Assembly (NCBI GenBank): GCA_964639245.1
Contig: CAZXCU010000002.1
Coordinates: 496,001-560,000, forward strand
Length of the DNA stretch: 64,000 nt
Reading direction: 5' to 3'
Origin: SB15 sp964639245
Lineage (GTDB): Bacteria; Chloroflexota; Anaerolineae; Aggregatilineales; J027
Shown here: piece by piece, positions 31,914-39,882 of the stretch
Numbering within the stretch: position 1 is the first letter of the stretch
How the letters are laid out: the number at the start of each line of letters is the position of its first letter
The notes under the pieces: generated by a model
What the model saw: only the letters and a program-made list of their open reading frames with translations
What the model was told of the DNA's origin: nothing
Database searches by the model: none
Translations under genes and position numbers: made by a program

Positions 31914-31944
31914 AGTACGTACCGCCCTAATTTTTACAGCCTCG

Positions 31945-33192
31945 ATGGTCATTTACGCGGTGATGGCGGGCGATTTACTGACCCAACAATCCGTCACCCC
32001 GCATTTTGTGTATCTGGCAGATGCTTTTTGGCGGGGCGAAACCCATCTGCCGGAAAATTTGCCCTCTACCTATGACCTCATCCGGTATGAAAATCGCTGG
32101 TATGTGGCGCAGCAACCTTTACCCGCCTTGTTGATGATGCCGCTTTTGTTGGTACGGGAAGCGGCGGCTGTCCCGGATATTTTCATCACCGTGTTTTTAG
32201 GTGCGCTGAGTGTCGCCCTGTGTGATTTCACGCTGGGGGTGTTTGTGCCGCAGCTTTCCCCTATGCGGCGCGGGCTGTTGACTGTCTTTTTTGCACTGGG
32301 GACAGCTCATAGCTGGTTGAGCATCATGGGGACGGTGTGGTTTATGGGGCAGGTGAGCGGCACTTTGTTTCTGTGGCCTTTTTTGCTTGGGATGAAATGG
32401 CGCTGGCCTGTGCTGGCGGGATTATCGCTGGGCCTGGTAGCGCTGGCACGTCCTTCGATTGTTCCCGGTGCGCTGGTTTTATACATGGGTTGGTGGATGA
32501 TCCACCATTGGCCTTTGCAAATAAAATCACTCGTGAAACCTGTAATTTTATTTACCTTCCCATTTTTGCTGTGTGTCGGGTTTCTGGGATGGTATAACGC
32601 GGCGCGGTTCGGGTCGCCGGGGGATTTTGGTTACGATTATATTGTTGAGGCGGAAGTCTTAGCAGCGCGGCGCTTGGAACATGGCAACTTCGCGCTGTAT
32701 TTTTTCCCTGAAAATCTGTACACCGCCACGATTCGCCCGCCATTGGTTGAAAATGATACGCTTAAGCCAGATTCTTGGGGGATGGGCTTGTTGCTGACGA
32801 GTCCGGTGCTGCTGTATGGTTGGGTGGCATTTTGGCGGATGCGATATATCGCGCCCCTACAAACTCCTGTAGGGACGGCATACATGCCGTCCGTTGATCA
32901 TTCTTTAAAAAATAAGCTGTATCAAACCCTTGCCTATGAAAAAATCTTAATCGGGGTCAGTGCAATTGTGATTTTGCTGCCGTCGCTGCTGTATCACAAT
33001 ACGGGGTCGCTGCAATTTGGCTATCGGTTTGTGCTGGATGCGCTGCCCTTATTGATGCTGCTGGTGGGGTGGGGCGCACAACGCGGTTCAATCTGGTTGC
33101 TGATAATTGGAACGGTTTACAGCATTGCGATTCATGTGTGGGGCATAGAATGGCTATATCCGTTGATTTTGGGGCGGGAATGGATATTCTAG
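31945..33192 (+). CDS. Polytopic membrane glycosyltransferase-like protein (GT39/GT-C-like), start uncertain
   Basis: 415 residues from ATG 31945. About nine membrane helices; the stretch SVTPHFVYLADAFWRGETHLPEN and LARPSIVPGAL are like GT-C polyprenyl-phosphate-sugar transferases found in Chloroflexota. The open frame extends upstream to 31720, but that part is the palindromic repeat and the tail of the preceding gene, so the true start is lost or is 31945 (no ribosome site seen); the first helix (ALIFTASMVIYAVMAG) is then cut. A second repeat, 32841-32892, is inserted in frame between two helices. Confidence 0.65.
   Translation: MVIYAVMAGDLLTQQSVTPHFVYLADAFWRGETHLPENLPSTYDLIRYENRWYVAQQPLPALLMMPLLLVREAAAVPDIFITVFLGALSVALCDFTLGVFVPQLSPMRRGLLTVFFALGTAHSWLSIMGTVWFMGQVSGTLFLWPFLLGMKWRWPVLAGLSLGLVALARPSIVPGALVLYMGWWMIHHWPLQIKSLVKPVILFTFPFLLCVGFLGWYNAARFGSPGDFGYDYIVEAEVLAARRLEHGNFALYFFPENLYTATIRPPLVENDTLKPDSWGMGLLLTSPVLLYGWVAFWRMRYIAPLQTPVGTAYMPSVDHSLKNKLYQTLAYEKILIGVSAIVILLPSLLYHNTGSLQFGYRFVLDALPLLMLLVGWGAQRGSIWLLIIGTVYSIAIHVWGIEWLYPLILGREWIF
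32841..32892. repeat. Triple-hairpin repeat inserted in frame in the glycosyltransferase gene
   Basis: Three neighbouring palindromes: GCGATATATCGC, CCCTAC/GTAGGG around an eight-base loop, and GGACGGCAT-AC-ATGCCGTCC. The encoded peptide RYIAPLQTPVGTAYMPSVD interrupts a loop between hydrophobic segments without shifting the frame. Confidence 0.75.
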
Positions 33193-33406
33193 GAAAAATA
33201 ATTTCTGGTTACTACGATTTGAGCGATTTCGTAAGTAAAGTGTTTGAAGGTAATTACCCTTCAAAATGGCTTTACAGAGGCCAGATTTTTGATAAACACT
33301 CGACCCCTAATTTGTCTCGACTACAACTTGGACACTCACCAGCATAATCAGTGGGTGCAGAGAAGCGTTCGCCATTCACTTGCACCCATTTTCCAAAATA
33401 TTTACG
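33193..33406. other. Spacer with an eight-base inverted repeat, no gene seen
   Basis: Arms TGGGTGCA (33352-33359) and TGCACCCA (33381-33388) could form a hairpin behind the kelch-like gene on the minus strand. No other feature recognised; short frames here look random. Confidence 0.4.
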
Positions 33407-34369
33407 CTATTGAGGGATTTCGAGCCAATTTTCCCCGTCCCATTCCCACATATCGGCAAAGGTGTTGTTACCATCCCAACCGCCGTAGAGGATAATGTTT
33501 TCGCGGTTGGGGTCATAGACCATGGCGTGAAAAGCACGCGCAGACGGGGAATTGACGGGTTGGAGTTCTTGCCAGCTTTCGCCGTTCCAGAGCCACGTAT
33601 CTCCCAAGATCTGTTCGCCTACCCGACCTCCAAAAAGCAAAATATCGCCCGAATTGGCATCAAAGGCAAGGCGGGCAGCATTGCGGAGCATCGGCATTTC
33701 TCCTTCTGCCTCAAAAAGACTCCATGCTTCCCCATCCCACAGCCAAGTTTCATTGGTGAGTCGCCTATTTTCCAAAATCCCGCCAAACATCATCACCTGT
33801 TCTCGCAGGGGGTCATAAATCAAACTGTAATGAGCGCGGCCTTCTGGCCCGGTGGTGGCAATTTGCTGCCATTGCGTTCCGTCCCATGTCCAAGTCTCGT
33901 CATAGAGACTGGTTTCGCTCTCCATGCCGCTAAAGAAAATTGAATAATCATGGGCTTCATCGTAAACCATCACAATATGATCGCGGGCGCTTGGGCCATC
34001 GACCCTAATTTCTGTCCATGTTTCGCCATCCCATTCCCAAGTCTCATCCTGTTGTTCGGTGAAGTTACGGATGCCACCAAAAACCACCAGTTGGTTTCTT
34101 AGGGAGTCGTAGCTTGTCCCTCCTATAAGGCGGGCAGGCAGACCTTTGTCATTCAACAACGTCCATTGTTCTCCATCCCAACCCCAAATATCACTTTCCC
34201 TATCTTCAAAAATGCCATGAATGAGCAGCACTTGGTTAAGTTCAGCATGATAGACTAGCTCATGGGTATAGCGGGGGCCGGGGCTACTGTCTGCTGTTTC
34301 TTGAAAAGCAGTGGTAAAAGCCAGCATTAAAACCCCTAACAGACTGATAACAAGAGATTTTATTCGCAT
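33407..34369 (-). CDS. Secreted kelch-like six-blade beta-propeller
   Basis: 320 residues. Signal peptide (SLVISLLGVLMLAFTTAF) then six repeats of about 50 residues, each ending in a W-x-W-D/N-G-x-x-W block (IWGWDGEQW, TWEWDGETW, TWTWDGTQW, TWLWDGEAW, TWLWNGESW, MWEWDGENW) and containing an inner VVFGG or MMFGG kelch strand with AR or YD. Such propellers are binding platforms or galactose-oxidase-like; no copper or flavin site is seen. ATG after GGAAG. It follows the self-duplicated gene on the same strand 43 bases away. Confidence 0.88.
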   Translation of the reverse strand: MRIKSLVISLLGVLMLAFTTAFQETADSSPGPRYTHELVYHAELNQVLLIHGIFEDRESDIWGWDGEQWTLLNDKGLPARLIGGTSYDSLRNQLVVFGGIRNFTEQQDETWEWDGETWTEIRVDGPSARDHIVMVYDEAHDYSIFFSGMESETSLYDETWTWDGTQWQQIATTGPEGRAHYSLIYDPLREQVMMFGGILENRRLTNETWLWDGEAWSLFEAEGEMPMLRNAARLAFDANSGDILLFGGRVGEQILGDTWLWNGESWQELQPVNSPSARAFHAMVYDPNRENIILYGGWDGNNTFADMWEWDGENWLEIPQ

Positions 34370-34412
34370 GAGTTTCTTCCTTAATGACTAAGCATTTGCG
34401 GCGCGCTGATTT

Positions 34413-35135
34413 CTATTGATTGAGATATTCTTCTGCCTTCTTGCGCCATTTGGCTGATGCTGACTCATCCAGAATAACGTCCGCAAAATAATGGGCTAAA
34501 TCTAACTCTTTAAAACCCAACATGCGTAGTTTTTCAATAAGATTTTCCTTTGGAAGAGATAAAGTTTCCTCAATCTGATTGGTGGTGACTACCTCTGGGA
34601 AGATTTCCAATAGTTTTTTGTTATCAACACCAAAGGCGTGAATTCGTCGAATGAACTCCTCCAACTTAATAGAAAAATTATCTTGGAGTCGTTCAGGAGT
34701 AAATATGTAATACTGATCGAATCTTTCTCGTAATCCGGTGTCATAAAGGATGTAAAACGGTTCACTATCCTTTAAGGTATAAGGATCTGGTATAACAATC
34801 GTATATTTGGGAAGCTGGTCGTTTGTGAGCAGCTTACGCCATTCAATAGCTACCTCTTCGGCTAGAACCACGTCTGCAAAATATTTTGTTAAATCACCCT
34901 CTCGAAAACCCAATATGCGTAGTTTTTCAATCAGATTTTCCTTTGGAAGAATGAGAATTTCATCGGGGTGACTAGCCGTGAATATTTCTGGAAAGGCTTC
35001 TGACAGTTTTTTGTTATCAACACCAAAGGCGTGAATTCGTCGAATGAATTCCTCCAACTTAATGGAAAAATCACCTTTTAGGCGGTCAGCTTTGAAGATA
35101 TACCCTTCGGGAATCTCTTGATGCTGATTGGACAT
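34413..35135 (-). CDS. Internally duplicated protein of unknown function, partner of a WYL regulator
   Basis: 240 residues made of two copies: residues 12-102 and 143-232, offset by 131 residues. Both contain the same 22-residue block starting FSIKLEEFIRRIHAFGVDNK, and LPKENLIEKLR..LGF, and YFADV. The copies are also near-identical in DNA over long stretches, so the duplication is recent. Predicted mostly helical; no signal peptide, no known motif. It starts six bases after the WYL gene stop, so the two are one operon. Confidence 0.75.
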   Translation of the reverse strand: MSNQHQEIPEGYIFKADRLKGDFSIKLEEFIRRIHAFGVDNKKLSEAFPEIFTASHPDEILILPKENLIEKLRILGFREGDLTKYFADVVLAEEVAIEWRKLLTNDQLPKYTIVIPDPYTLKDSEPFYILYDTGLRERFDQYYIFTPERLQDNFSIKLEEFIRRIHAFGVDNKKLLEIFPEVVTTNQIEETLSLPKENLIEKLRMLGFKELDLAHYFADVILDESASAKWRKKAEEYLNQ

Positions 35136-35141
35136 GATAAA

Positions 35142-36065
35142 TCACCCCGTGAGGGCGGAAAGGCGTTTGCGGAGTTTTTGCGGCGCGATGATTTCAATAT
35201 ATTTACCACTCGCTTGCACCCATGTTTCCATCTCGCGTCCGTCCGCCACATCCGCAATAAACAGGCAGTGACCATTTTCCAGATATTCGAGGTGGGAATG
35301 GGTGTACCATTTTTGAAGCTGAATCTGCTTGATGAGGCGGGGATGCAGACGCAGGACAATGGTTTCCGTATCGGCTTCATGCGATTGGGCAGCGGCAAGC
35401 ATGTAAGGGCGGGCATCGAACTGGTCAGGGATGGTAAAGGTTTTTTCGTGTAACAGGCGGGCGCGGCTGATGCGATTCAGCTTAAAGGGGCGGATTTCTT
35501 CGGAAGATTCATCGTAGCCCACCGCGTAGAGCTGACCTCTGACATCAATATCAAGGACGTAAGGCGAGAAAATACGCGATTTTGCCGTGCTGGTTCCCCT
35601 GCTGGTATACCAGATTTCCGCGCTGACATTTTCAATCCATGCGGTGGTTAAAATTTCAATCACTTTAATCTGCGGGTGGGGTGCGCCGCTTAAGGGAGTC
35701 GGATTGCTAAACGGGGCAATCGGTTCGCTAAGTTCGGGCGGCAGGGCTGCCACAATCCGCTTAAGCAGTGTGACCAGATGCGGGTTACGCGGTTTGAGGT
35801 GATGACTCAAAAATCGGACAGCCCAGATAAGCGTGGCGGCTTCATTGGTGTTGATGCGAAGTTGTGCCATATAACTTTCGCGTTCAATACCAAATTTGCC
35901 CTGATGCTGCCACAGGGGTAAGCCCTTCTCCTGCATATATTCCAGATCCCGATAGATAGTGCGGCGGTCTACGTTGCACAAAGCGGAAATTTCCACCGCC
36001 CGCAGCCCTTCAGGATGGTTGAGGAGAATTTGTTCAATGACTTCCAACCGATGTGTCCGATTCAT
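35142..36065 (-). CDS. WYL-domain transcriptional regulator with HTH-11 head
   Basis: 307 residues. N-terminal winged helix of the HTH-11 type (RLEVIEQILLNHPEGLRAVEISALCNVDRRTIYRDLEYMQEKGLPL), followed by a WYL-type Sm-like domain around LDIDVRGQLYAVGYDESSEEIRPFKLNRISRARLL and a WCX-like C-terminal part (ETIVLRLHPRLIKQI...VADGREMETWVQASGKYIEII). WYL domains bind ligands such as nucleic acids or nucleotides and often regulate defence or DNA damage genes; no CRISPR-Cas or BREX gene is near. Weak promoter TTGCGC-N19-TATACT on the minus strand at 36073-36103. Confidence 0.88.
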   Translation of the reverse strand: MNRTHRLEVIEQILLNHPEGLRAVEISALCNVDRRTIYRDLEYMQEKGLPLWQHQGKFGIERESYMAQLRINTNEAATLIWAVRFLSHHLKPRNPHLVTLLKRIVAALPPELSEPIAPFSNPTPLSGAPHPQIKVIEILTTAWIENVSAEIWYTSRGTSTAKSRIFSPYVLDIDVRGQLYAVGYDESSEEIRPFKLNRISRARLLHEKTFTIPDQFDARPYMLAAAQSHEADTETIVLRLHPRLIKQIQLQKWYTHSHLEYLENGHCLFIADVADGREMETWVQASGKYIEIIAPQKLRKRLSALTG

Positions 36066-36124
36066 GAAATGCAGTATAGCATTGGTTGAAAATTTTCGCG
36101 CAACCCCCGATTGTCAGAATTTCA

Positions 36125-38719
36125 TCAAGGGCGGGGGGTGCGCGTTTGACGCGGAATATTGGACTGCGGCGTGACCGATGGGGTAACCGTTGGGCTGGTT
36201 TGTGGAGTCGTCGATGGTCGAAGGGTGGGGGTGTCAGTCGCTGTCGGAAGATCCGTATTTTCTACCGTGGTTGTGACCGTTTGGGTTGATGTGACGGTAT
36301 GGGTTGCGCTTGGCGTGGCGGAACTGGTCGCTGTAACAGTCATGGACGCGGTGCTACTTGGTGTATTCGTAGGGGTGGTGGTACTGCTTGGCGTGAGAGT
36401 TGCGGTTAAACTGGCTGTGGTGGTGAAGGTAGGGGTCATGGTAGCCGTATAGGTTGCCGTCAGGGATGGCGTAAAGGTGGGGGTACTGCTGGCGGTGGGG
36501 GTCAGCGAAATTAACGGGGTGCGCGTGGCAATTGGAGTCAAAGGTACGGTATCCGATTCCACCACTTCAATCCGTACCGCCCGAATCGCCAAATCGGATG
36601 TAATGGGCAGGAGGGCAATTTGCAAACTGCCATTTTGGGTGCTGAGCAGTTCTTGTCCCAGCACATTGCCTGTCAGCGTATCCCAGAATTCGACCTGATA
36701 CACCCCTTCTGGCAAATTCGGCAAAAGCAAATAATAAGTCTCGGCGGTGATTTCGCTGGTATTTTGCCATGTAAAATCACGGTGATGAATCCACGCCAGC
36801 GCGACTCCGTTCGTGCGGTCTGCCAATGCCTGTACACGTAGGGGAGTCACATATGCTTGAATTTCGATATAGTCAAATTCAATCCAGCCTTCGCCGAGGT
36901 TATCCAGTGTGAGGCGATGTTCACCTCCCGAAAGCGGCACATTAATCGAAGTGCTGCTGCTGACTTCCAGTGTGGTGTAAATTTGATTGTCCAGAATGAT
37001 TTGCAAAACCGCATTTTGTGCCACATTTTCGATGGCAATGGTCAGGGTTGTGGCGGTGGGGGCGGTCAAAATAAAGGTTTGTGGGCGGTTGCCCAGAATA
37101 TTAGAACGTGTCCCGTAAATCCGATTCGATAAATTACTGGCGGGGGGAACTGCCCCATCGCCTGTCAGTAGATAAATTTTATCGGGGGGCGAAATGTAGT
37201 TTGAAGAGGTATTAAAATCGTCAATACGGAGGGGGGTATAGGTCGCGTTGTCGCCGTTTAGGGCAGGGACAATGAGTTCTGTGTTTTGCCAGTTCACCCC
37301 TTCGGCAAATCGGGCAAGGGGGGTATACAGGCTGTATAAATTTTGTGGTGCGATATAGGTATCCCACCACCATGTCATCCCGCTGCCTGCCGCACCCGAA
37401 AAAGCGCTGCTCCATAACGTATTGCGAAGATGAAGGCCGTTCGGGTCATCTTCAAGCGGTTCAAACCATGCGCTCAATGAAAATTCGGAAAGTAACACGG
37501 GTTTTTCGGTTTGGTTGCGTGCTTCCGCAATTTGATTTTGAATGAGGGTGGCTTGATCTTGGGCATCCTCAATCGGGCGAGATTGATAGCTGTGAATTTG
37601 AATAAAATCGATTGTATTGCTACCGATGATTTCCGGTAAAAGCTCGCTTGTGCCAATCGTCACCGGGTGGGCATAGAGGTCAATTTCATGCAGATAATCC
37701 GCCAGCGACAAAATAATGTCGGCACGCTCGGCATTGTAACCCGTTAAACGGTCTGCATCGGTGAGGACTTCCCACGCGAAAATGTTGGGACTGTAGCCCC
37801 ATCGTGCCACGATATAGCGTAATTTTTGGCGCAGCAGGCGACGCACTTCCACATCACTAAAAAAGCTGCTTTCCTGCGCCATCGGCCCGCCGTTGATCTG
37901 GTTGTATGGATGGCTGTCAAAATCGGCGGAGGTATCGGGGCGGAGGTCATTTTCCGGGGGAGTAACGGGCAACCCGCGATATTGGGTAAACGAGCGGTGA
38001 TAATTGAGAACCAGTTGGAGATAGATTCCGCGTGCTTCGGCAGCTTCGATAATTTCATCTAACCATGCGGCATCGGGTTGGTCGGCGGAATAATCACCCG
38101 CATCGCCTGCCCAATCTAATCCGATAAACCATGCGGTGTCTATATTCAAACGGGCGTAATTTGCACCACTCGCGGCAAGATCATCCAGCCATTGCAGGTA
38201 CAGGTCGAGTCCGCCTGTTTCATCCGATGCCCAGCCCAGATTTTGCCCGATGGGAAAAAATGTGTCGCCGTTGTCAAAGGCAAAATAGCGACCTGAGGGG
38301 CGGATAAAGCCCTTGTGCGCTTCATTGGCTTCAACTGAAAATTCACCTGTTTCGATGGTCTGGGGTGTGCCTTCTAAGAAACGGACATGAATTTCATATG
38401 ACCAGTTGCCTACTTCAGTAGGGGTAAAGCGGACGAACCACCCGGAGTCGGTATAAAAGCCATGGGTTTGAAATGTGTCGCCATTCGGGGCGGTAAAAAC
38501 AGCCGTGACATCGACTTGGCGCGGGTCATAGGGATTGGTGTAATCGCCCGCGACTTCAAATTGCAATTCAAATTTCTCGTATTGGCGGAGGGTGGATGAG
38601 TCGTCTGTTTGGGCAGCAATGCCGATGAAAGGCACAATGAAAAAAATAAGAATCAAGGGCAGGAATCGCTGCACCTTGTCCCTGCCCCTACGAAAAATAC
38701 TCACCGGGAAAACACTCAT
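36125..38719 (-). CDS. DUF5060 glycoside hydrolase-like surface protein with Thr/Pro-rich tail
   Basis: 864 residues. Signal peptide (ILIFFIVPFIGIAA), a DUF5060 beta domain (residues 42-120: YEKFELQFEV, VTAVFTAPNG, GFYTDSGWFVRFTPTEVGNWSYE), then a clan-A TIM barrel to about 475. Nucleophile Glu412 (LLSEFS) is kept, but the usual WNE acid/base motif reads L-T320-D321 after FAWE. A beta-sandwich (CBM-like, IEFDYIEIQ) follows, then a C-terminal tail of about 130 residues almost all T, S, P, A. ATG overlaps the stop of yajC by four bases. It may be wall-attached and O-glycosylated. Confidence 0.85.
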   Translation of the reverse strand: MSVFPVSIFRRGRDKVQRFLPLILIFFIVPFIGIAAQTDDSSTLRQYEKFELQFEVAGDYTNPYDPRQVDVTAVFTAPNGDTFQTHGFYTDSGWFVRFTPTEVGNWSYEIHVRFLEGTPQTIETGEFSVEANEAHKGFIRPSGRYFAFDNGDTFFPIGQNLGWASDETGGLDLYLQWLDDLAASGANYARLNIDTAWFIGLDWAGDAGDYSADQPDAAWLDEIIEAAEARGIYLQLVLNYHRSFTQYRGLPVTPPENDLRPDTSADFDSHPYNQINGGPMAQESSFFSDVEVRRLLRQKLRYIVARWGYSPNIFAWEVLTDADRLTGYNAERADIILSLADYLHEIDLYAHPVTIGTSELLPEIIGSNTIDFIQIHSYQSRPIEDAQDQATLIQNQIAEARNQTEKPVLLSEFSLSAWFEPLEDDPNGLHLRNTLWSSAFSGAAGSGMTWWWDTYIAPQNLYSLYTPLARFAEGVNWQNTELIVPALNGDNATYTPLRIDDFNTSSNYISPPDKIYLLTGDGAVPPASNLSNRIYGTRSNILGNRPQTFILTAPTATTLTIAIENVAQNAVLQIILDNQIYTTLEVSSSTSINVPLSGGEHRLTLDNLGEGWIEFDYIEIQAYVTPLRVQALADRTNGVALAWIHHRDFTWQNTSEITAETYYLLLPNLPEGVYQVEFWDTLTGNVLGQELLSTQNGSLQIALLPITSDLAIRAVRIEVVESDTVPLTPIATRTPLISLTPTASSTPTFTPSLTATYTATMTPTFTTTASLTATLTPSSTTTPTNTPSSTASMTVTATSSATPSATHTVTSTQTVTTTVENTDLPTATDTPTLRPSTTPQTSPTVTPSVTPQSNIPRQTRTPRP

Positions 38720-39039
38720 GCCGAAGGTTGTTCGGATTCTGCGATGCCCATGCGGGCATTTTTGGCGATTTCGTTGGGGTCATATTGACGCACCAGCGCG
38801 GCGGTGATGATGCGAACTTCAACGCCGGGTGCGATTTGCACTTTGGCGACCCCTTCTTCGACATCCAATTCGGTGACAATCCCGATAATACCGCCGTAGG
38901 TAATGACTTCATCGCCTTCGTTGAGGGTCATCACATATTGCTGGTGTTTTTTGAAATCGCGCTGTTTGGGCATGACCACCAGCGAATAATACCCTGCCAT
39001 GATGATGAGAATAATTGTCAGGAAAAAAATAGCGTCCAA
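38716..39039 (-). CDS. yajC: Preprotein translocase subunit YajC
   Basis: 107 residues: one membrane helix (FFLTIILIIMAGYYSLVV), then MPKQRDFKKHQQYVMTLNEGDEVITYGGIIGIVTELDVEEGVAKVQIAPGVEVRI, the full YajC pattern. It is the small accessory protein of the SecDF-YajC complex that helps pre-protein export; secD and secF are not in this window. TTG start, with GGAGG seven bases upstream; TATAAT at 39062-39067 (minus strand) could be its -10. The tail is coupled to the glycosidase gene that follows. Confidence 0.92.
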   Translation of the reverse strand: MDAIFFLTIILIIMAGYYSLVVMPKQRDFKKHQQYVMTLNEGDEVITYGGIIGIVTELDVEEGVAKVQIAPGVEVRIITAALVRQYDPNEIAKNARMGIAESEQPSA

Positions 39040-39061
39040 AAGGTTTCCTCCACACTTGGAG

Positions 39062-39067
39062 ATTATA
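39062..39067 (-). promoter_or_regulatory. -10 element TATAAT of the yajC transcript
   Basis: Exact hexamer on the minus strand about 23 bases before TTG 39039; -35 region not convincing. Confidence 0.4.
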
Positions 39068-39160
39068 ACCCGCTTGGGGCAGATAGACAGGCTATGATTT
39101 AACTACGCTGTTTGGTACTATTTGGCGCGGTTCTCGTGTTAAGGAAAGCAAAACAGCTCC

Positions 39161-39880
39161 ATGCGGATTGTAACAAACGACGCGCTCATCGAGCGCAGCC
39201 AGCGACGCGCCCAGATGTTATTTATTGCCTGTATCGTTTTTCTGATCGGCAGCTTTTTTTTGAGTACACAGGTTGTCACCAGCGACTCCAGTGGGTTTTT
39301 GTTCCAACTGGTGACGATTCCGGTGTTGTTTACGCTGGTGCTGTGGTCGGTGCGGATGACCAACAAATGGGTACGTAAACCTTACCCTTGGGAAGTAATT
39401 CAGGAAAATTTGAAGGGCAGCGGGGGCGAACCTGTCTTATACAACTTTATCATGCCGGCCAACCATGTCCTCGTGAATCAAAATGGCATTTTTGCGATTA
39501 CCACCCGTTTTCAAGACACTCCTCAGAAGGTCGATGGTGATAAATGGTCTACCTCGCGCAGTTTGCTCACCTATATGCGGCAAGAACAATTGGGCAACCC
39601 GACCCAAGAAGCGCGGGACAAAGCCACCCGAACCGAACTTTTTTTACGCGAACTTCTCAACGATGACTCGATTCAAGTGCAGCCTCTGGTGGTGTTTACC
39701 AGTCCGGCGGCACGGTTGACGATTGAGGGGGAACAAACCGTTCCGGTGTTATACGCGGATTCGGATAAGAAAAAATATTCGCTCAAAAATTACATCAAAG
39801 ACGCTAAAAATTCCAACTTCCCCACGCTCAAAAAAGAACAACTTGACCTGCTCGACGATTTGCTGCTCTACGAGGATTAA
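39161..39880 (+). CDS. NERD-domain membrane protein
   Basis: 239 residues. Two hydrophobic segments near the N-terminus (LFIACIVFLIGSFFLS and FQLVTIPVLFTLVLWSV, residues 20-65), then a cytoplasmic or surface NERD domain: VLVNQNGIFAITTRF, where the restriction-like fold has its DG/IF and GxW pattern, and QVQPLVVFTSPAARLTIEG. NERD domains are related to nucleases; the catalytic Asp/Glu set is not clearly complete here. It sits three bases before the GT39 gene and is probably co-transcribed with it. Confidence 0.75.
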   Translation: MRIVTNDALIERSQRRAQMLFIACIVFLIGSFFLSTQVVTSDSSGFLFQLVTIPVLFTLVLWSVRMTNKWVRKPYPWEVIQENLKGSGGEPVLYNFIMPANHVLVNQNGIFAITTRFQDTPQKVDGDKWSTSRSLLTYMRQEQLGNPTQEARDKATRTELFLRELLNDDSIQVQPLVVFTSPAARLTIEGEQTVPVLYADSDKKKYSLKNYIKDAKNSNFPTLKKEQLDLLDDLLLYED

Positions 39881-39882
39881 CT

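Noticed and set aside
31720..31944. Coding region upstream of the membrane glycosyltransferase
   Set aside because: The first 98 bases overlap the end of the previous gene and the rest is a dispersed palindromic repeat with the peptide LTPNPSPKKGEG; not real protein.
35142..36065. CRISPR-Cas linked WYL regulator
   Set aside because: No repeat-spacer array and no cas gene was found anywhere in the window.
36159..36452. Valine-rich plus-strand frame of 97 residues
   Set aside because: It is the reverse of the Thr/Pro-rich tail of the DUF5060 protein; the repeat composition produces the open frame.
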